DNA of 64,000 nucleotides from Xenopus tropicalis (lineage: Eukaryota > Chordata > Amphibia > Anura > Pipidae): contig NC_030680.2 of assembly GCF_000004195.4 (NCBI RefSeq), positions 5,959,495 through 6,023,494 of the forward strand, read 5' to 3'. A program made the translations under genes and the position numbers. The number at the start of each line of letters is the position of its first letter. Position 1 is the first letter of the stretch. Below the pieces are notes generated by a model. That model was not told where the DNA came from. It made no database searches and was given only the letters and a program-made list of their open reading frames with translations. Below are positions 48,671 to 59,190 of this stretch, one piece after another.

Positions 48671-50239
48671 AGGTGATAGATTGCCTACAACAACTTGAAA
48701 AGGAGGAAGCCATTGATCGAGCTTTATACCACCGCCTGTACCCCAGAGAAGCTACACCATGCTTATATGGACTCCCCAAGATACATAAAGATGGAGCACC
48801 ACTCAGGCCTATTGTCAGCAGCATCAATTCAGTGACTTACAGCATTGCAAAATACTTGGCCAACATCTTAGCCCCATTGGTAGGTAAAACAGTGCATCAT
48901 ATCCAAAATGCCAAAGAGTTTGTCACCAAGATTCAAGGAGTTAAACTAGAGGCAGAAGAAACTATGGTATCATATGATGTCACTATTCACATGTATACCT
49001 ACCCCAGAGGCTACTGAGACTGTAAGAAATCGACTGCAGAAAGATAACACCCTCAGCAGCAGAACGAAACTCAGTCCCAACCAAGTATGTTTATTGTTAG
49101 ATTTGTGCCTGAACACCACATACTTCAAATACAAGGACCAATTTTACAGGCAAAAACATGGCTGTGCAATGGGTTCACCAGTTTCTCCCATTGTAGCAAA
49201 CTTGTATATGGAAGAAGTGGAAAGGAAGGCCCTACTCACATTCAATGGAACTACACCGAGTCACTGGTTCAGGTATGTAGATGACACGTGGGTTAAAATC
49301 AGATCCAACGAAGTGGCAGCCTTTTCAGAACCCATTAACTCAGTGGACAACAACATCAAGTTCACAAGGGAGGATGTCCATGAGAACAAACTTGCTTTTT
49401 TGGACTGTTTGATATCCATTCAAGAGGGGGGTATCTTGAAAACAGAAATATACAGGAAACCCACTCACACGGATCAATATCTGTTGTTCGATTCCCACCA
49501 TCCGCTGGAACACAAACTGGGTGTCATTAGAACTCTACACCACAGGGCAGAAAGTGTAACAACTGATACAGAGTCCAAGGACAAGGAATGTAAACATCTC
49601 AGAGGAGCACTGAAAGCTTGTGGCTACCCAGACTGGGCCTTTGTCAAAACAAGAGCAACTAAGCCCAACAGGAACACCAAAAGGAATAACCGTCCTGAGG
49701 CAGAGAGAAGGCGCAATATAGTCATCCCCTATGTAGCAGGAGTGTCGGAGAAACTCAGGAGAATTTTCAACAAACACCACATCCCTGTGTTTTTCAAACC
49801 TAGCAACACACTGAGACAAAAACTTGTACACCCAAAGGATCCAACACCAAAGGAAAAACAAAGCAATGTTGTATACGCAGTCCAGTGTAGCGAGGAGTGC
49901 ACAGACCTTTACATTGGTGAGACAAAGCAACTGCTCTCTAAGCGAATGGCTCAGCATAGGAGGGCGAACACTACAGGCCAGGACTCTGCTGTCTTTCTAC
50001 ACCTAAAAGACAAGGGACACTCCTTTGAAAACAGCAACGTCCAAATTTTGGACAAAGAAGACCGCTGGTTTGAAAGAGGTGTAAAAGAGGCCATTCATGT
50101 CAAAGTGGAGAAACCATCCCTTAACAGAGGCGGGGGACTTCGACACCATCTGTCTGCTACATACAATGCTGTTCTAACATCTGTACCCCGGCAGTTTCAG
50201 AACTCTTCACACATCCATTCATGCAACTCTAACAAGTAA
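48671..50239 (+). pseudogene. Broken Penelope-like polyprotein: reverse transcriptase + GIY-YIG endonuclease
   Basis: Similarity to Penelope-like polyproteins starts in the reverse transcriptase (LYGLPKIHKDG, then PLRPIVSSINSV). The coding frame shifts by one near 48,975-48,985, at the conserved YDVT/SLFT motif, consistent with loss of a few bases. It then continues open to the TAA ending at 50,239. In the second part (numbered from 48,974), MGSPVSP begins at residue 66 and the catalytic YVDD is at 101-104. The GIY-YIG nuclease has Y301, YIG 313-315, R324 and H328, followed by a KEAIHVKVE segment. The combined length (about 540 residues) is short for the family because the N-terminus, including the first RT motifs, is lost. 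No function is expected. Confidence 0.9.
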
Positions 50240-50410
50240 CACCTGTTTGGAGAGTTGCATGATACTTGGGTAATCCTTTCAAAGTAACTCCACAGCATTC
50301 ACACCTCTGTGAGTTTCAGATGTCACCTTTCTGAAGAGTTACATAGTGCCATTGTGATTGGATTAGTGGAAGAGTATATATGCTGAGGACTTCCCATACC
50401 AGTCAGTTGA

Positions 50411-50480
50411 ACTGAAGAAGCTGCTCGGATGAGTAGTAAAACATCTTCAATGATTACTCAGCAAGTCCAGTTGCTTCAAA
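50411..50480 (+). ncRNA. Possible degenerate hammerhead-ribozyme-like segment in the Penelope terminal region
   Basis: Penelope-like elements are known to carry small hammerhead ribozymes in their terminal repeats. Here ctgctcggatgagtagtaaa followed by acatcttcaa resembles the CUGAUGAG ... GAAAC ... GUC core order, but with changes at the CUGA box, at GAAA, and at the cleavage-site GUC (AUC). A related fragment lies inverted at 48,615-48,632. It is probably inactive. This is a by-eye comparison only. Confidence 0.4.
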
Positions 50481-50495
50481 TTTATTTATACTAGA
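50471..50495 (-). repeat. Inverted terminal repeat of the Penelope-like element, right arm (25 bp)
   Basis: Exact reverse complement of 48,646-48,670. It marks the right end of the element one base before the second copy of the 15-bp target duplication (50,497-50,511). Confidence 0.9.
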
Positions 50496-50496
50496 T

Positions 50497-51570
50497 GTAC
50501 TGTTTTATTATTACAGAGAAAAGGAAATAATTTAACCATTAAATAAACCCAATAGGGCTGTTCTGCCCCCAATAAGGGGTAATTATATCTTAGTTGGGAT
50601 CAAGTACAGGTACTGTTTTATTATTACAGAGAAAAGGGAATCATTTAACCATTAAATAAACCCAATAGGGCTGTTCTGCCCCCAATAAGGGGTAATTCTA
50701 TCTTAGTTGGGATCAAGTACAGGTACTGTTTTATTATTACAGAGAAAAGGGAATCATTTAACCATTAAATAAACCCAATAGGGCTGTTCTGCCCCCAGTA
50801 AGGGGTAATTATATCTTAGTTGGGATCAAGTACAGGTACTGTTTTATTATTACAGAGAAAAGGGAATCATTTAACCATGAAATAAACCCAATAGGGCTGT
50901 TCTGCCCCCAATAAGGGGTAATTATATCTTAGTTGGGATCAAGTACAGGTACTGTTTTATTATTACAGAGAAAAGGGAATCATTTAACCATGAAATAAAC
51001 CCAATAGGGCTGTTCTGCCCCCAATAAGGGGTAATTATATCTTAGTTGGGATCAAGTACAGGTACTGTTTTATTATTACAGAGAAAAGGGAATCATTTAA
51101 CCATGAAATAAACCCAATAGGGCTGTTCTGCCCCAATAAGGGGTAATTATATCTTAGTTGGGATCAAGTACAGGTACTGTTTTATTATTACAGAGAAAAG
51201 GAAATCATTTAACCATGAAATAAACCCAATAGGGCTGTTCTGCCCCCAATAAGGGGTAATTATATCTTAGTTGGGATCAAGTACAGGTACTGTTTTATTA
51301 TTACAGAGAAAAGGAAATCATTTAACCATTAAATAAACCCAATAGGGCTGTTCTGCCCCCAATAAGGGGTAATTATATCTTAGTTGGGATCAAGTACAGG
51401 TACTGTTTTATTATTACAGAGAAAAGGAAATCATTTAACCATGAAATAAACCCAATAGGACTGTTCTGCCCCAATAAGGGGTAATTATATCTTAGTTGGG
51501 ATCAAGTACAGGTACTGTTTTATTATTACATAGAAAAGGGAATCATTTAACCATTAAATAAACCCAATAG
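50497..51570 (-). repeat. 112-bp MITE-derived array, inverted, right of the Penelope element (~9.5 copies)
   Basis: Continuation of the inverted array in the same phase as the left part, starting with the second target-duplication copy. It stops at aacccaatag with no MITE terminus. A few copies share aaggaaatca in place of aagggaatca, indicating local homogenisation. Confidence 0.95.
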
Positions 51571-53323
51571 GCCCCCACCCTCAAACTGACAAGGCGCTAA
51601 GGATAATTCTGACCGAGTATAAACAGTCAGGGAAACTGATCATTGTATCGTTGCTGCTGAGCGTACTGAGTCGGATCCTTGATGCGCGTCTCTCTCCAGA
51701 TGAGCCCTCCGGGGGGGGCTGTGGATGAGATAACTAAACGGCTAAGTAGTTCTTGTGACCCAACACTACAAAGGAAATTACAGTTGTAAGAGCGGCGCCA
51801 CGACAATCCCCCTAACAAGGCGACGGCATGACTAGAATGGGAATGGGCGGATAGGATGGCAGGGCCGGGCGAGATACACGGAGAGATTCTATCCTATCTA
51901 TTAGAGAGGTGATGCTTTATCCCCGGCCGTGCGTTCTGCATACTAAAGCGCTGATCTAACGCCCGCTCTCGCCCCCCGCTCCCAAGATAAGGAGCCCTGC
52001 GCCGAATGCTAACCATCTGGGCCACATCTACTAAACACTGTTCAGGGGGCAAAGTGTATAAAAAAGCATGTTTTCTGCACTTTCTAGCTGTTCTTGTCCT
52101 GATTAGTGCAGTGGAAAGAGGCGGGGCTCAGCGGAAAGTGGGTGGGTCAGGGGAGTGGTCAGACATAACTAATGGCCTCTACACTAGTAGGCAGGGACCA
52201 AGTCCTTTAAAGTCATGTGACTGAAAAACTCAAGGGGATTTCAATTAAATATGTGAATGATGGTTCCGATTTGGGTTCTGGGACAAGAACCACCGCTGAA
52301 CCCCTACTTTTAGAAGGGGCACCCAAGGGTCCTATGGCGGCAGCTTTGAGGGCGTGGCCCTAATACAAAAAATGAAACATTTTATTGAGCCCCCCATTTG
52401 CAGGTAAATGCCATGATGGAGCTGAGGGGGGTATCCATTATATATCTAAATAGGTAACAATCAGGGGGCTGATGGGTGTGGTTTAAGTAGAGGTAAAAAC
52501 CCCCTTTTTAGAAATGAAATCTACCATGATGCATGTAATCATGGGGCCCTATGCCAGTAAGTAAGCAGGGCCCTCCCCTGGGGGGGCAATTATTCGCCTA
52601 CTGGTCACATGATTCCCCTGGGTGCCCCAATAAAACAAATGCCCAATTCTGCTATTTCCATAATCCACCCAAACCCTGCCCACTCCCCCAAAAGCCCCAC
52701 CCCTTTCCCATCCCTATGGGGCCCCAGACTGCAGTACCTCCTGTACCCCTGATGGTGGCGCTGCTACGGTGCCTTTGTTCTTCTTCTTACAGCTGACTGG
52801 CAGTAGAACTACCCAATCAGAGAGTTGGGGGACAAATAGAGTGGCTTAAATAGAAGATATGTGGTCTTTTTGTCTGATTGTTGTTACAAAGCGCCAGCAT
52901 AGGTCGCAGCGCTGTACAATACACTGATTAATTACAACATTAATGATACTATTATTATCCAGGGGGCTGAAGGTCGGGCTGCCATGTAGCGCTCCCAGTT
53001 TACAAGCAGAACGAGCTTTAATATTTATAATGAACATATTCTGTTCTGACCTGGAATGGTCGCCGCAGCCCGGGCTCTTGGCAACGCACTCGTGTTACAG
53101 CCATATGGCGCCGTTAGTGTTGCGTCCCCGGCAAAGAGTTAGAAACAGATGCCCCTGAAACGTTCCTATCCGGCTTTGAAATGTCAAAGCTGTTCAAGTC
53201 GAAGCCTGGTTACCAAGGACGGCGAGCTCCTAGCAACCAGAATACGGTTTTATATCACAGGGTAAAAAAAGTATACTGAAAAAAACAAGACCAACTGCAG
53301 ATTGTCTTACACTCTACGTCACT
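51571..53323. other. Mostly non-repetitive spacer, no gene recognised
   Basis: About 1.75 kb of single-copy-looking sequence. Short frames at 51,627-51,818 (-), 52,006-52,224 (+) and 52,551-52,796 (+) have no recognisable domain. It contains one diverged retroposon tail, listed separately at 52,880-52,922. Confidence 0.45.
52880..52922 (-). mobile_element. Diverged LINE/SINE-like 3' tail fragment (minus strand)
   Basis: Reverse-complemented, this reads tattgtacagcgctgcgacc then tatgctggcgctttgtaac. It matches, with several changes, the tail at 55,190-55,233 (attgtacagcgctgcggg, ttggcgctttataaataa). It is therefore an older copy of the same retroposon family. Confidence 0.6.
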
Positions 53324-54102
53324 TACAGGTATGGGATCCCTTATCCGGAAACCCGTTATCTGGAAAGTTCCGAAATACGGAATGCCCGTCTCCCATAGAC
53401 TCCATTTTAAACAAATAATTCAGAATTTTAAAACTGATTTCCTTTTCTCTGTAATAATAAAACAGTACCTGTACTTGATCCCAACTAAGATATAATTACC
53501 CCTTATTGGGGCAGAACAGTCCTATTGGGTTTATTTAATGGTTAAATGATTCCCTTTTCTCTGTAATAATAAAACAGTACCTGTACTTGATCCCAACTAA
53601 GATATAATTACCCCTTATTGGGGCAGAACAGCCCTATTGGGTTTATTTAATGGTTAAATGATTCCCTTTTCTCTGTAATAATAAAACAGTACCTGTACTT
53701 GATCCCAACTAAGATATAATTACCCCTTATTGGGGCAGAACAGCCCTATTGGGTTTATTTAATGGTTAAATGATTCCCTTTTCTCTGTAATAATAAAACA
53801 GTACCTGTACTTGATCCCAACTAAGATATAATTACCCCTTATTGGGGCAGAACAGCCCTATTGGGTTTATTTCATGGTTAAATGATTCCCTTTTCTCTGT
53901 AATAATAAAACAGTACCTGTACTTGATCCCAACTAAGATATAATTACCCCTTATTGGGGGAAGAACAGCCCTATTGGGTTAATAAAGCATTTAATTGATT
54001 TTTTTAGTAGACTTAAGGTATGGAGATCCAAATTGCGGAAAGACCCCTTATCCGGAATACCCTTGTTCCTGAGTATTCCAGATAACGGGTCCTATACCTG
54101 TA
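53324..54102 (+). mobile_element. Complete MITE with an internal 112-bp tandem expansion
   Basis: The left end tacaggtatgggatccctta and the reverse complement of the right end (tacaggtataggacccgtta) form imperfect terminal inverted repeats, with ttatccggaa-type motifs repeated inside both ends. The interior is about five copies of the 112-bp unit (53,452-53,985). This links the free arrays elsewhere in the window to their parent element. There is no transposase gene, as expected for a non-autonomous element. Target duplication is unclear (possibly TA). Confidence 0.85.
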
Positions 54103-54260
54103 CCTTTTATTTGTGCTTGTATGGCACTCTGCTTCCTTCCCGGCAACCTAACGGCATCGTTGTCTTGCTTTATGGCAGAGATTCTAGAAATACACCCAGA
54201 GTCCAAGACCTCTCCTTTATTTTAACTGCACTGCTGACTGAAGAAGCCTGGGACACTCAG

Positions 54261-54426
54261 GGTTCATTTATAAACAATGGGCAAATTTGCACCTGGGCAG
54301 TAACCCATGGCAACCAAGTTTCCTTTCATTGTTCTACCTATACCTTGCTGGACAAAATCTAATCACAGATTGGTTGCTTTGAGTTACTGCCCAAGTGCAA
54401 ATTTGCCCGGTGTTTATAAATGAGCC
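54261..54426. mobile_element. Foldback (hairpin) MITE, ~166 bp
   Basis: The left arm (54,261-54,316, starting ggttcatttataaacaatgg) and the right arm (54,370-54,426, ending gtttataaatgagcc) are imperfect inverted repeats of about 56 bp around a ~53-bp centre. Both contain the gcaaatttgcac / gtgcaaatttgc palindrome. This is typical of small non-autonomous DNA elements. No target duplication is obvious. Confidence 0.75.
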
Positions 54427-54475
54427 TCTGTATAAGGTATCATGGAGCTCAGCAAAACCCCCCCATGGTTTGTAG

Positions 54476-55165
54476 AGTGTAAGCTCTTTTGGGCAGGGCT
54501 CCCTTCCCCTCCTGTATCGGTTACTGATTGCTTTATATGTTACTCCTTGTAGATTGTAAGCTCTTTTGGGCAGGGCTCCCTTCCCCTCCTGTATCGGTTA
54601 CTGATTGCTTTATATGTTACTCCTTGTAGAGTGTAAGCTCTTTTGGGCAGGGCTCCCTTCCCCTCCTGTATCGGTTACTGATTGCTTTATATGTTACTCC
54701 TTGTAGAGTGTAAGCTCTTTTGGGCAGGGCTCTCTTCCCCTCCTGTATCGGTTACTGATTGCTTTATATGTTACTCCTTGTAGAGTGTAAGCTCTTTTGG
54801 GCAGGGCTCTCTTCCCCTCCTGTATCGGTTATTGATTGCTTTATATGTTACTCCTTGTAGATTGTAAGCTGTTTTGGGCAGGGCTCCCTTCCCCTCCTGT
54901 ATCGGTTACTGATTGCTTTATATGTTACTCCTTGTAGAGTGTAAGCTCTTTTGGGCAGGGCTCTCTTCCCCTCTTGTATCGGTTACTGATTGCTTTATAT
55001 GTTACTCCTTGTAGAGTGTAAGCTCTTTTGGGCAGGGCTCCCTTCCCCTCTTGTATCGGTTACTGATTGCTTTATATGTTACTCCTTGTAGAGTGTAAGC
55101 TCTTTTGGGCAGGGCTCCCTTCCCCTCCTGTATCGGTTACTGATTGCTTTATATGTTACTCTGTA
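54476..55165 (+). repeat. 77-bp minisatellite (~9 copies)
   Basis: Tandem copies 77 bp apart containing gtaagctcttttgggcaggg, tcccttcccctcctgtatcg and tgctttatatgttactcctt. The last copy departs at gttactctgtatgtcc and continues into a retroposon tail, so the array arose by amplification of the body of that element. Confidence 0.92.
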
Positions 55166-55250
55166 TGTCCCATGTATGAAGCCCACTTATTGTACAGCGC
55201 TGCGGGATATGTTGGCGCTTTATAAATAAATGTTAATAATAATAATAATG
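55166..55250 (+). mobile_element. LINE/SINE-like 3' tail with (AAT)n end
   Basis: After the last 77-bp copy comes ttattgtacagcgctgcggg, then ttggcgctttataaataaat, ending in a short (AAT)n run. This resembles the 3' end of L2/CR1-type retroposons and SINEs that borrow it (from memory). A second, reversed and diverged copy is at 52,880-52,922. Confidence 0.65.
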
Positions 55251-55867
55251 GATAATTAAAGGGTAACTAAACTCTATAATGTAGCTTTAATGTGTCCCCA
55301 TCTCTCTGTGCATCACTGTATGTTGTGCCCAACGTGGCTGTGGCGTCGCTGAGGGTCGGCAGCCCAACATGGATCTCATTATGGACTGGACCGGCCTGTA
55401 GGGACCCGCTGGCTATTAGAGGGCCCTGACGTTAATATGAAGGCCTGGCCAATGCTGGTCGCTCTGGGGGAAATGATAAATTAGTCTCTCTTTGTGCTGC
55501 TTGTTCATAAATGTCACTGCTTGTCATGGAACAGCCTCCGGCATCAGCACCGGGGCCCCCAGTGCAGCTTCTAATCAGCCCTTTGCTACCGGGACGGAAT
55601 GTTCCGTGATCATACAGAAAGGCTACCGGAAACATCAGCAGTGCAGTGCTTAGGGCCCCTTCCATGCCACAGCGGGGCCCGCGGTCCCCACAACTGAGTC
55701 TGTCTGGGGCACAATCTGCACACATAGAGTAGGGCTGATTTACCAAGACAAGTGCCAATCAGACCTTTGCTTTCATGCTCAAACTGGCATGGATCAAAAC
55801 CTTCTGCTCTTCGGGTTTCCACAGGTAACTGCATTTGTTTGTAACTTAAATCGTATCTATCATAGCC
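55251..55867. other. Non-repetitive spacer, no gene recognised
   Basis: Single-copy-looking sequence. The minus-strand frames that cross it (55,432-55,758, and the end of a long repeat-driven frame at 55,610 onward) have no recognisable domain. Confidence 0.45.
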
Positions 55868-58545
55868 CTTGATCATGTTGCTTACCTCCATGGGTGCCAG
55901 TTTGATCATATTAGTTACCTCCATGGGTGCCAGTTTGATCATATTAGTTACCTCCATGGGTGCCAGTTTGATCATATTGGTTACCTCCATGGGTGCCAGT
56001 TTAATCATATTAGTTACCTCTATGGGTGCCAGTTTGATCATATTGGTTACCTCTATGGGTGCCAATTTGATCATATTGGTTACCTCCAGGGGTGCCAGTT
56101 TGATCATGTGTGTTAGCTCTATGGGTGCCAGTTTGATCATATTGGTTACCTCTATGGGTGCCAGTTTGATCATATTGGTTACCTCTATGGGTGCCAGTTT
56201 GATCATGTGGGTTACCTCTATGGGTGCCAGTTTGATCATATTGGTTACCTCTATGGGTGCCAGTTTGATCATATTGGTTACCTCCATGGGTGCCAGTTTG
56301 ATCATGTGGGTTACCTCTATGGGTGCCAGTTTGATCATATTGGTTACCTCCATGGGTGCCAGTTTGAACATATTAGCTACCTCTATCGGTGCCAGTTTGA
56401 TCATATTGGTTACCTCCATGGGTGCCAGTTTGAACATATTAGCTACCTCTATCGGTGCCAGTTTTATCATATTGGTTACCTCTATGGGTGCCAGTTTGAT
56501 CATATTGGTTACCTCCATGGGTGCCAGTTTGAACATATTAGTTACCTCTATCAGTGCCAGTTTTATCATATTGGTTACCTCTATGGGTGCCAGTTTGATC
56601 ATATTGGTTACCTCCATGGGTGCCAGATTGAACATATTAGTTACCTCTATCGGTGCCAGTTTTATCATATTGGTTACCTCCATGGGTGCCAGTTTGAACA
56701 TATTAGCTACCTCTATCGGTGCCAGTTTTATCATATTGGTTACCTCTATGGGTGCCAGTTTGATCATATTGGTTACCTCCATGGGTGCCAGTTTGATCAT
56801 ATTGGTTACCTCTATGGGTGCCAGTTTGATCATATTGGTTACCTCTATGGGTGCCAGTTTGATCATGTTGCTTACCTCCATGGGTGCCAGTTTGATCATA
56901 TTGGTTACCTCTATGGGTACAAGTTTGATCATGTGGGTTACCTCTATGGGTGCCAGTTTGATCATATTGGTTACCTCTATGGGTACAAGTTTGATCATGT
57001 GGGTTACCTCTATGGGTGCCAGTTTGATCATATTGGTTACCTCCATGGGTGCCAGTTTGAACATATTAGTTACCTCTATTGGTGCCAGTTTTATCATATT
57101 GGTTACCTCTATGGGTGCCAGTTTGATCATATTGGTTACCTCTATGGGTGCCAGTTTGAACATATTAGTTACCTCTATGGGTGCCAGTTGTATCATATTG
57201 GTTACCTCTATGGGTGCCAGTTTGATCATATTGGTTACCTCCATGGGTGCCAGTTTGAACATATTAGTTACCTCTATCGGTGCCAGTTTTATCATATTGG
57301 TTACCTCTATGGGTGCCAGTTTGATCATATTGGTTACCTCCATGGGTGCCAGTTTGAACATATTAGTTACCTCTATCAGTGCCAGTTTTATCATATTGGT
57401 TACCTCTATGGGTGCCAGTTTGATCATATTGGTTACCTCCATGGGTGCCAGATTGAACATATTAGTTACCTCTATCGGTGCCAGTTTTATCATATTGGTT
57501 ACCTCCATGGGTACCAGTTTGATCATGTGGGTTACCTCTATGGGTGCCAGTTTGATCATATTGGTTACCTCCATGGGTGCCAGTTTGAACATATTAGCTA
57601 CCTCTATCGGTGCCAGTTTTATCATATTGGTTACCTCTATGGGTGCCAGTTTGATCATATTGGTTCCCTCCATGGGTGCCAGTTTGAACATATTAGTTAC
57701 CTCTATCGGTGCCAGTTTTATCATATTGGTTACCTCTATGGGTGCCAGTTTGATCATATTGGTTACCTCCATGGGTGCCAGTTTGATCATATTGGTTACC
57801 TCTATGGGTGCCAGTTTGATCATATTGGTTACCTCTATGGGTGCCAGTTTGATCATGTGGGTTACCTCTATGGGTGCCAGTTTGATCATATTGGTTACCT
57901 CTATGGGTACAAGTTTGATCATGTGGGTTACCTCTATGGGTGCCAGTTTGATCATATTGGTTACCTCCATGGGTGCCAGTTTGAACATATTAGTTACCTC
58001 TATTGGTTCCAGTTTTATCATATTGGTTACCTCTATGGGTGCCAGTTTGATCATATTGGTTACCTCCATGGGTGCCAGTTTGAACATATTGGTTACCTCT
58101 ATGGGTGCCAGTTGTATCATATTGGTTACCTCTATGGGTGCCAGTTTGATCATATTGGTTACCTCCATGGGTGCCAGTTTGAACATATTAGTTACCTCTA
58201 TCGGTGCCAGTTTTATCATATTGGTTACCTCTATGGGTGCCAGTTTGATCATATTGGTTACCTCCATGGGTGCCAGTTTGAACATATTAGTTACCTCTAT
58301 CGGTGCCAGTTTTATCATATTGGTTACCTCTATGGGTGCCAGTTTGATCATATTGGTTAGCTCCATGGGTGCCAATTTGATCATATTGGTTACCTCCATG
58401 GGTGCCAATTTGATCATATTGGTTAGCTCCATGGGTGCCAGATTGATCATATTGGTTACCTCCATGGGTGCCAGTTTGATCATGTTGGTTACCTCCATGG
58501 GTGCCAATTTGATCATATTGGTCACCTCTATGGGTGCCAGTTTGA
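55868..58545 (+). repeat. 33-bp minisatellite (~81 copies), open in both strands
   Basis: Tandem copies of a 33-bp unit: atgggtgccagtttgatcat then attggttacctct. Frequent variant copies have gaacatatta, tctatcggtgcc, gttttatcat or gatcatgtgg. Because 33 is divisible by three and stops are absent, frames of 717-971 codons run through on both strands, encoding 11-residue repeats. No promoter, initiation context, splice site or non-repeat protein domain is seen, so I treat it as noncoding. The variants form a three-unit (99-bp) higher-order pattern. Some longer blocks also recur: marker variants are 924 bp apart, and another marker 825 bp apart. Confidence 0.92.
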
Positions 58546-59190
58546 TCCCTTATTACCCATTTGTAGATATGTTAGTTGATGTTGGCTACATCCATGGGTG
58601 CCAGGTTAATCCCAGATTCCTCACTTGTAAATAATAACCCAGTAACCAACATGACTCTACAGTTCCATTTATTAATACATTTTGTGATTTCCCCTTTACT
58701 GGCGCCCAATCAGTACAATAATATTACCCATGTATGGCCGATAATTACCTATGCCCAGACTCCCCTCCTCGCTAATGACTATAGTGTAGGAGTCCCGGCT
58801 GCTTGATGTTTGCCACCCGCGGGGCATTAATAATGTAACGGCGTTGGCACCGGGCGAGTCCGACTGAGACACAAAGTAGCCGCGAGGCATCAGTAAATGT
58901 ACCGGAGGCAAAGCCGCGCCGGCTGCCACAATACTGCAATTATAGGAGGGAGAAAAAGCCCAACTGCCAATTAATATTCTCTTCATGCCGACTAAAGAGA
59001 AGGATTCATATTCCCAGCGCATTAATTGATAAGTGGATGTTGTATTTATCAGGCAGGTTTGTCCCCGAGGCTTCCAATCAAACATGTTTACTGCGAATGG
59101 GTTAGGGAAACAATGGAAATCAATTGAAGGAAAATAAACTTTCAGCTGCAGTCAGATTGTGGCTCATCCCCTTTATATTGCTTAGTAACA
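58546..59190. other. Spacer after the 33-bp array, no gene recognised
   Basis: The first ~60 bp contain decayed traces of the 33-bp unit (atccatgggtgccagg near 58,590). The rest is single-copy-looking. The minus-strand frame at 58,696-59,085 (129 codons) has no known domain and no clear exon borders. Confidence 0.45.

Larger units (their letters stand above)
48609..50496 (+). mobile_element. 5'-truncated Penelope-like retroelement (GIY-YIG type)
   Basis: A 1.9-kb insert splits the 112-bp array. It carries a Penelope-type reverse transcriptase and GIY-YIG endonuclease, a 3' terminal region, and inverted copies of that terminal sequence at its left end, including a 25-bp perfect inverted repeat. 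Penelope elements commonly show such partial, inverted terminal repeats and 5' truncation. The reverse-transcriptase N-terminus is missing and a small deletion breaks the frame, so this copy is dead. Whether it belongs to the Neptune or Poseidon lineage cannot be told by eye. Confidence 0.9.

Noticed and set aside
55610..58634. Long open frames (921 and 717 codons +, 971 codons -) as protein genes
   Set aside because: They are produced by a 33-bp tandem unit without stops. Both strands are equally open, and there is no non-repeat domain, splice site or start context.
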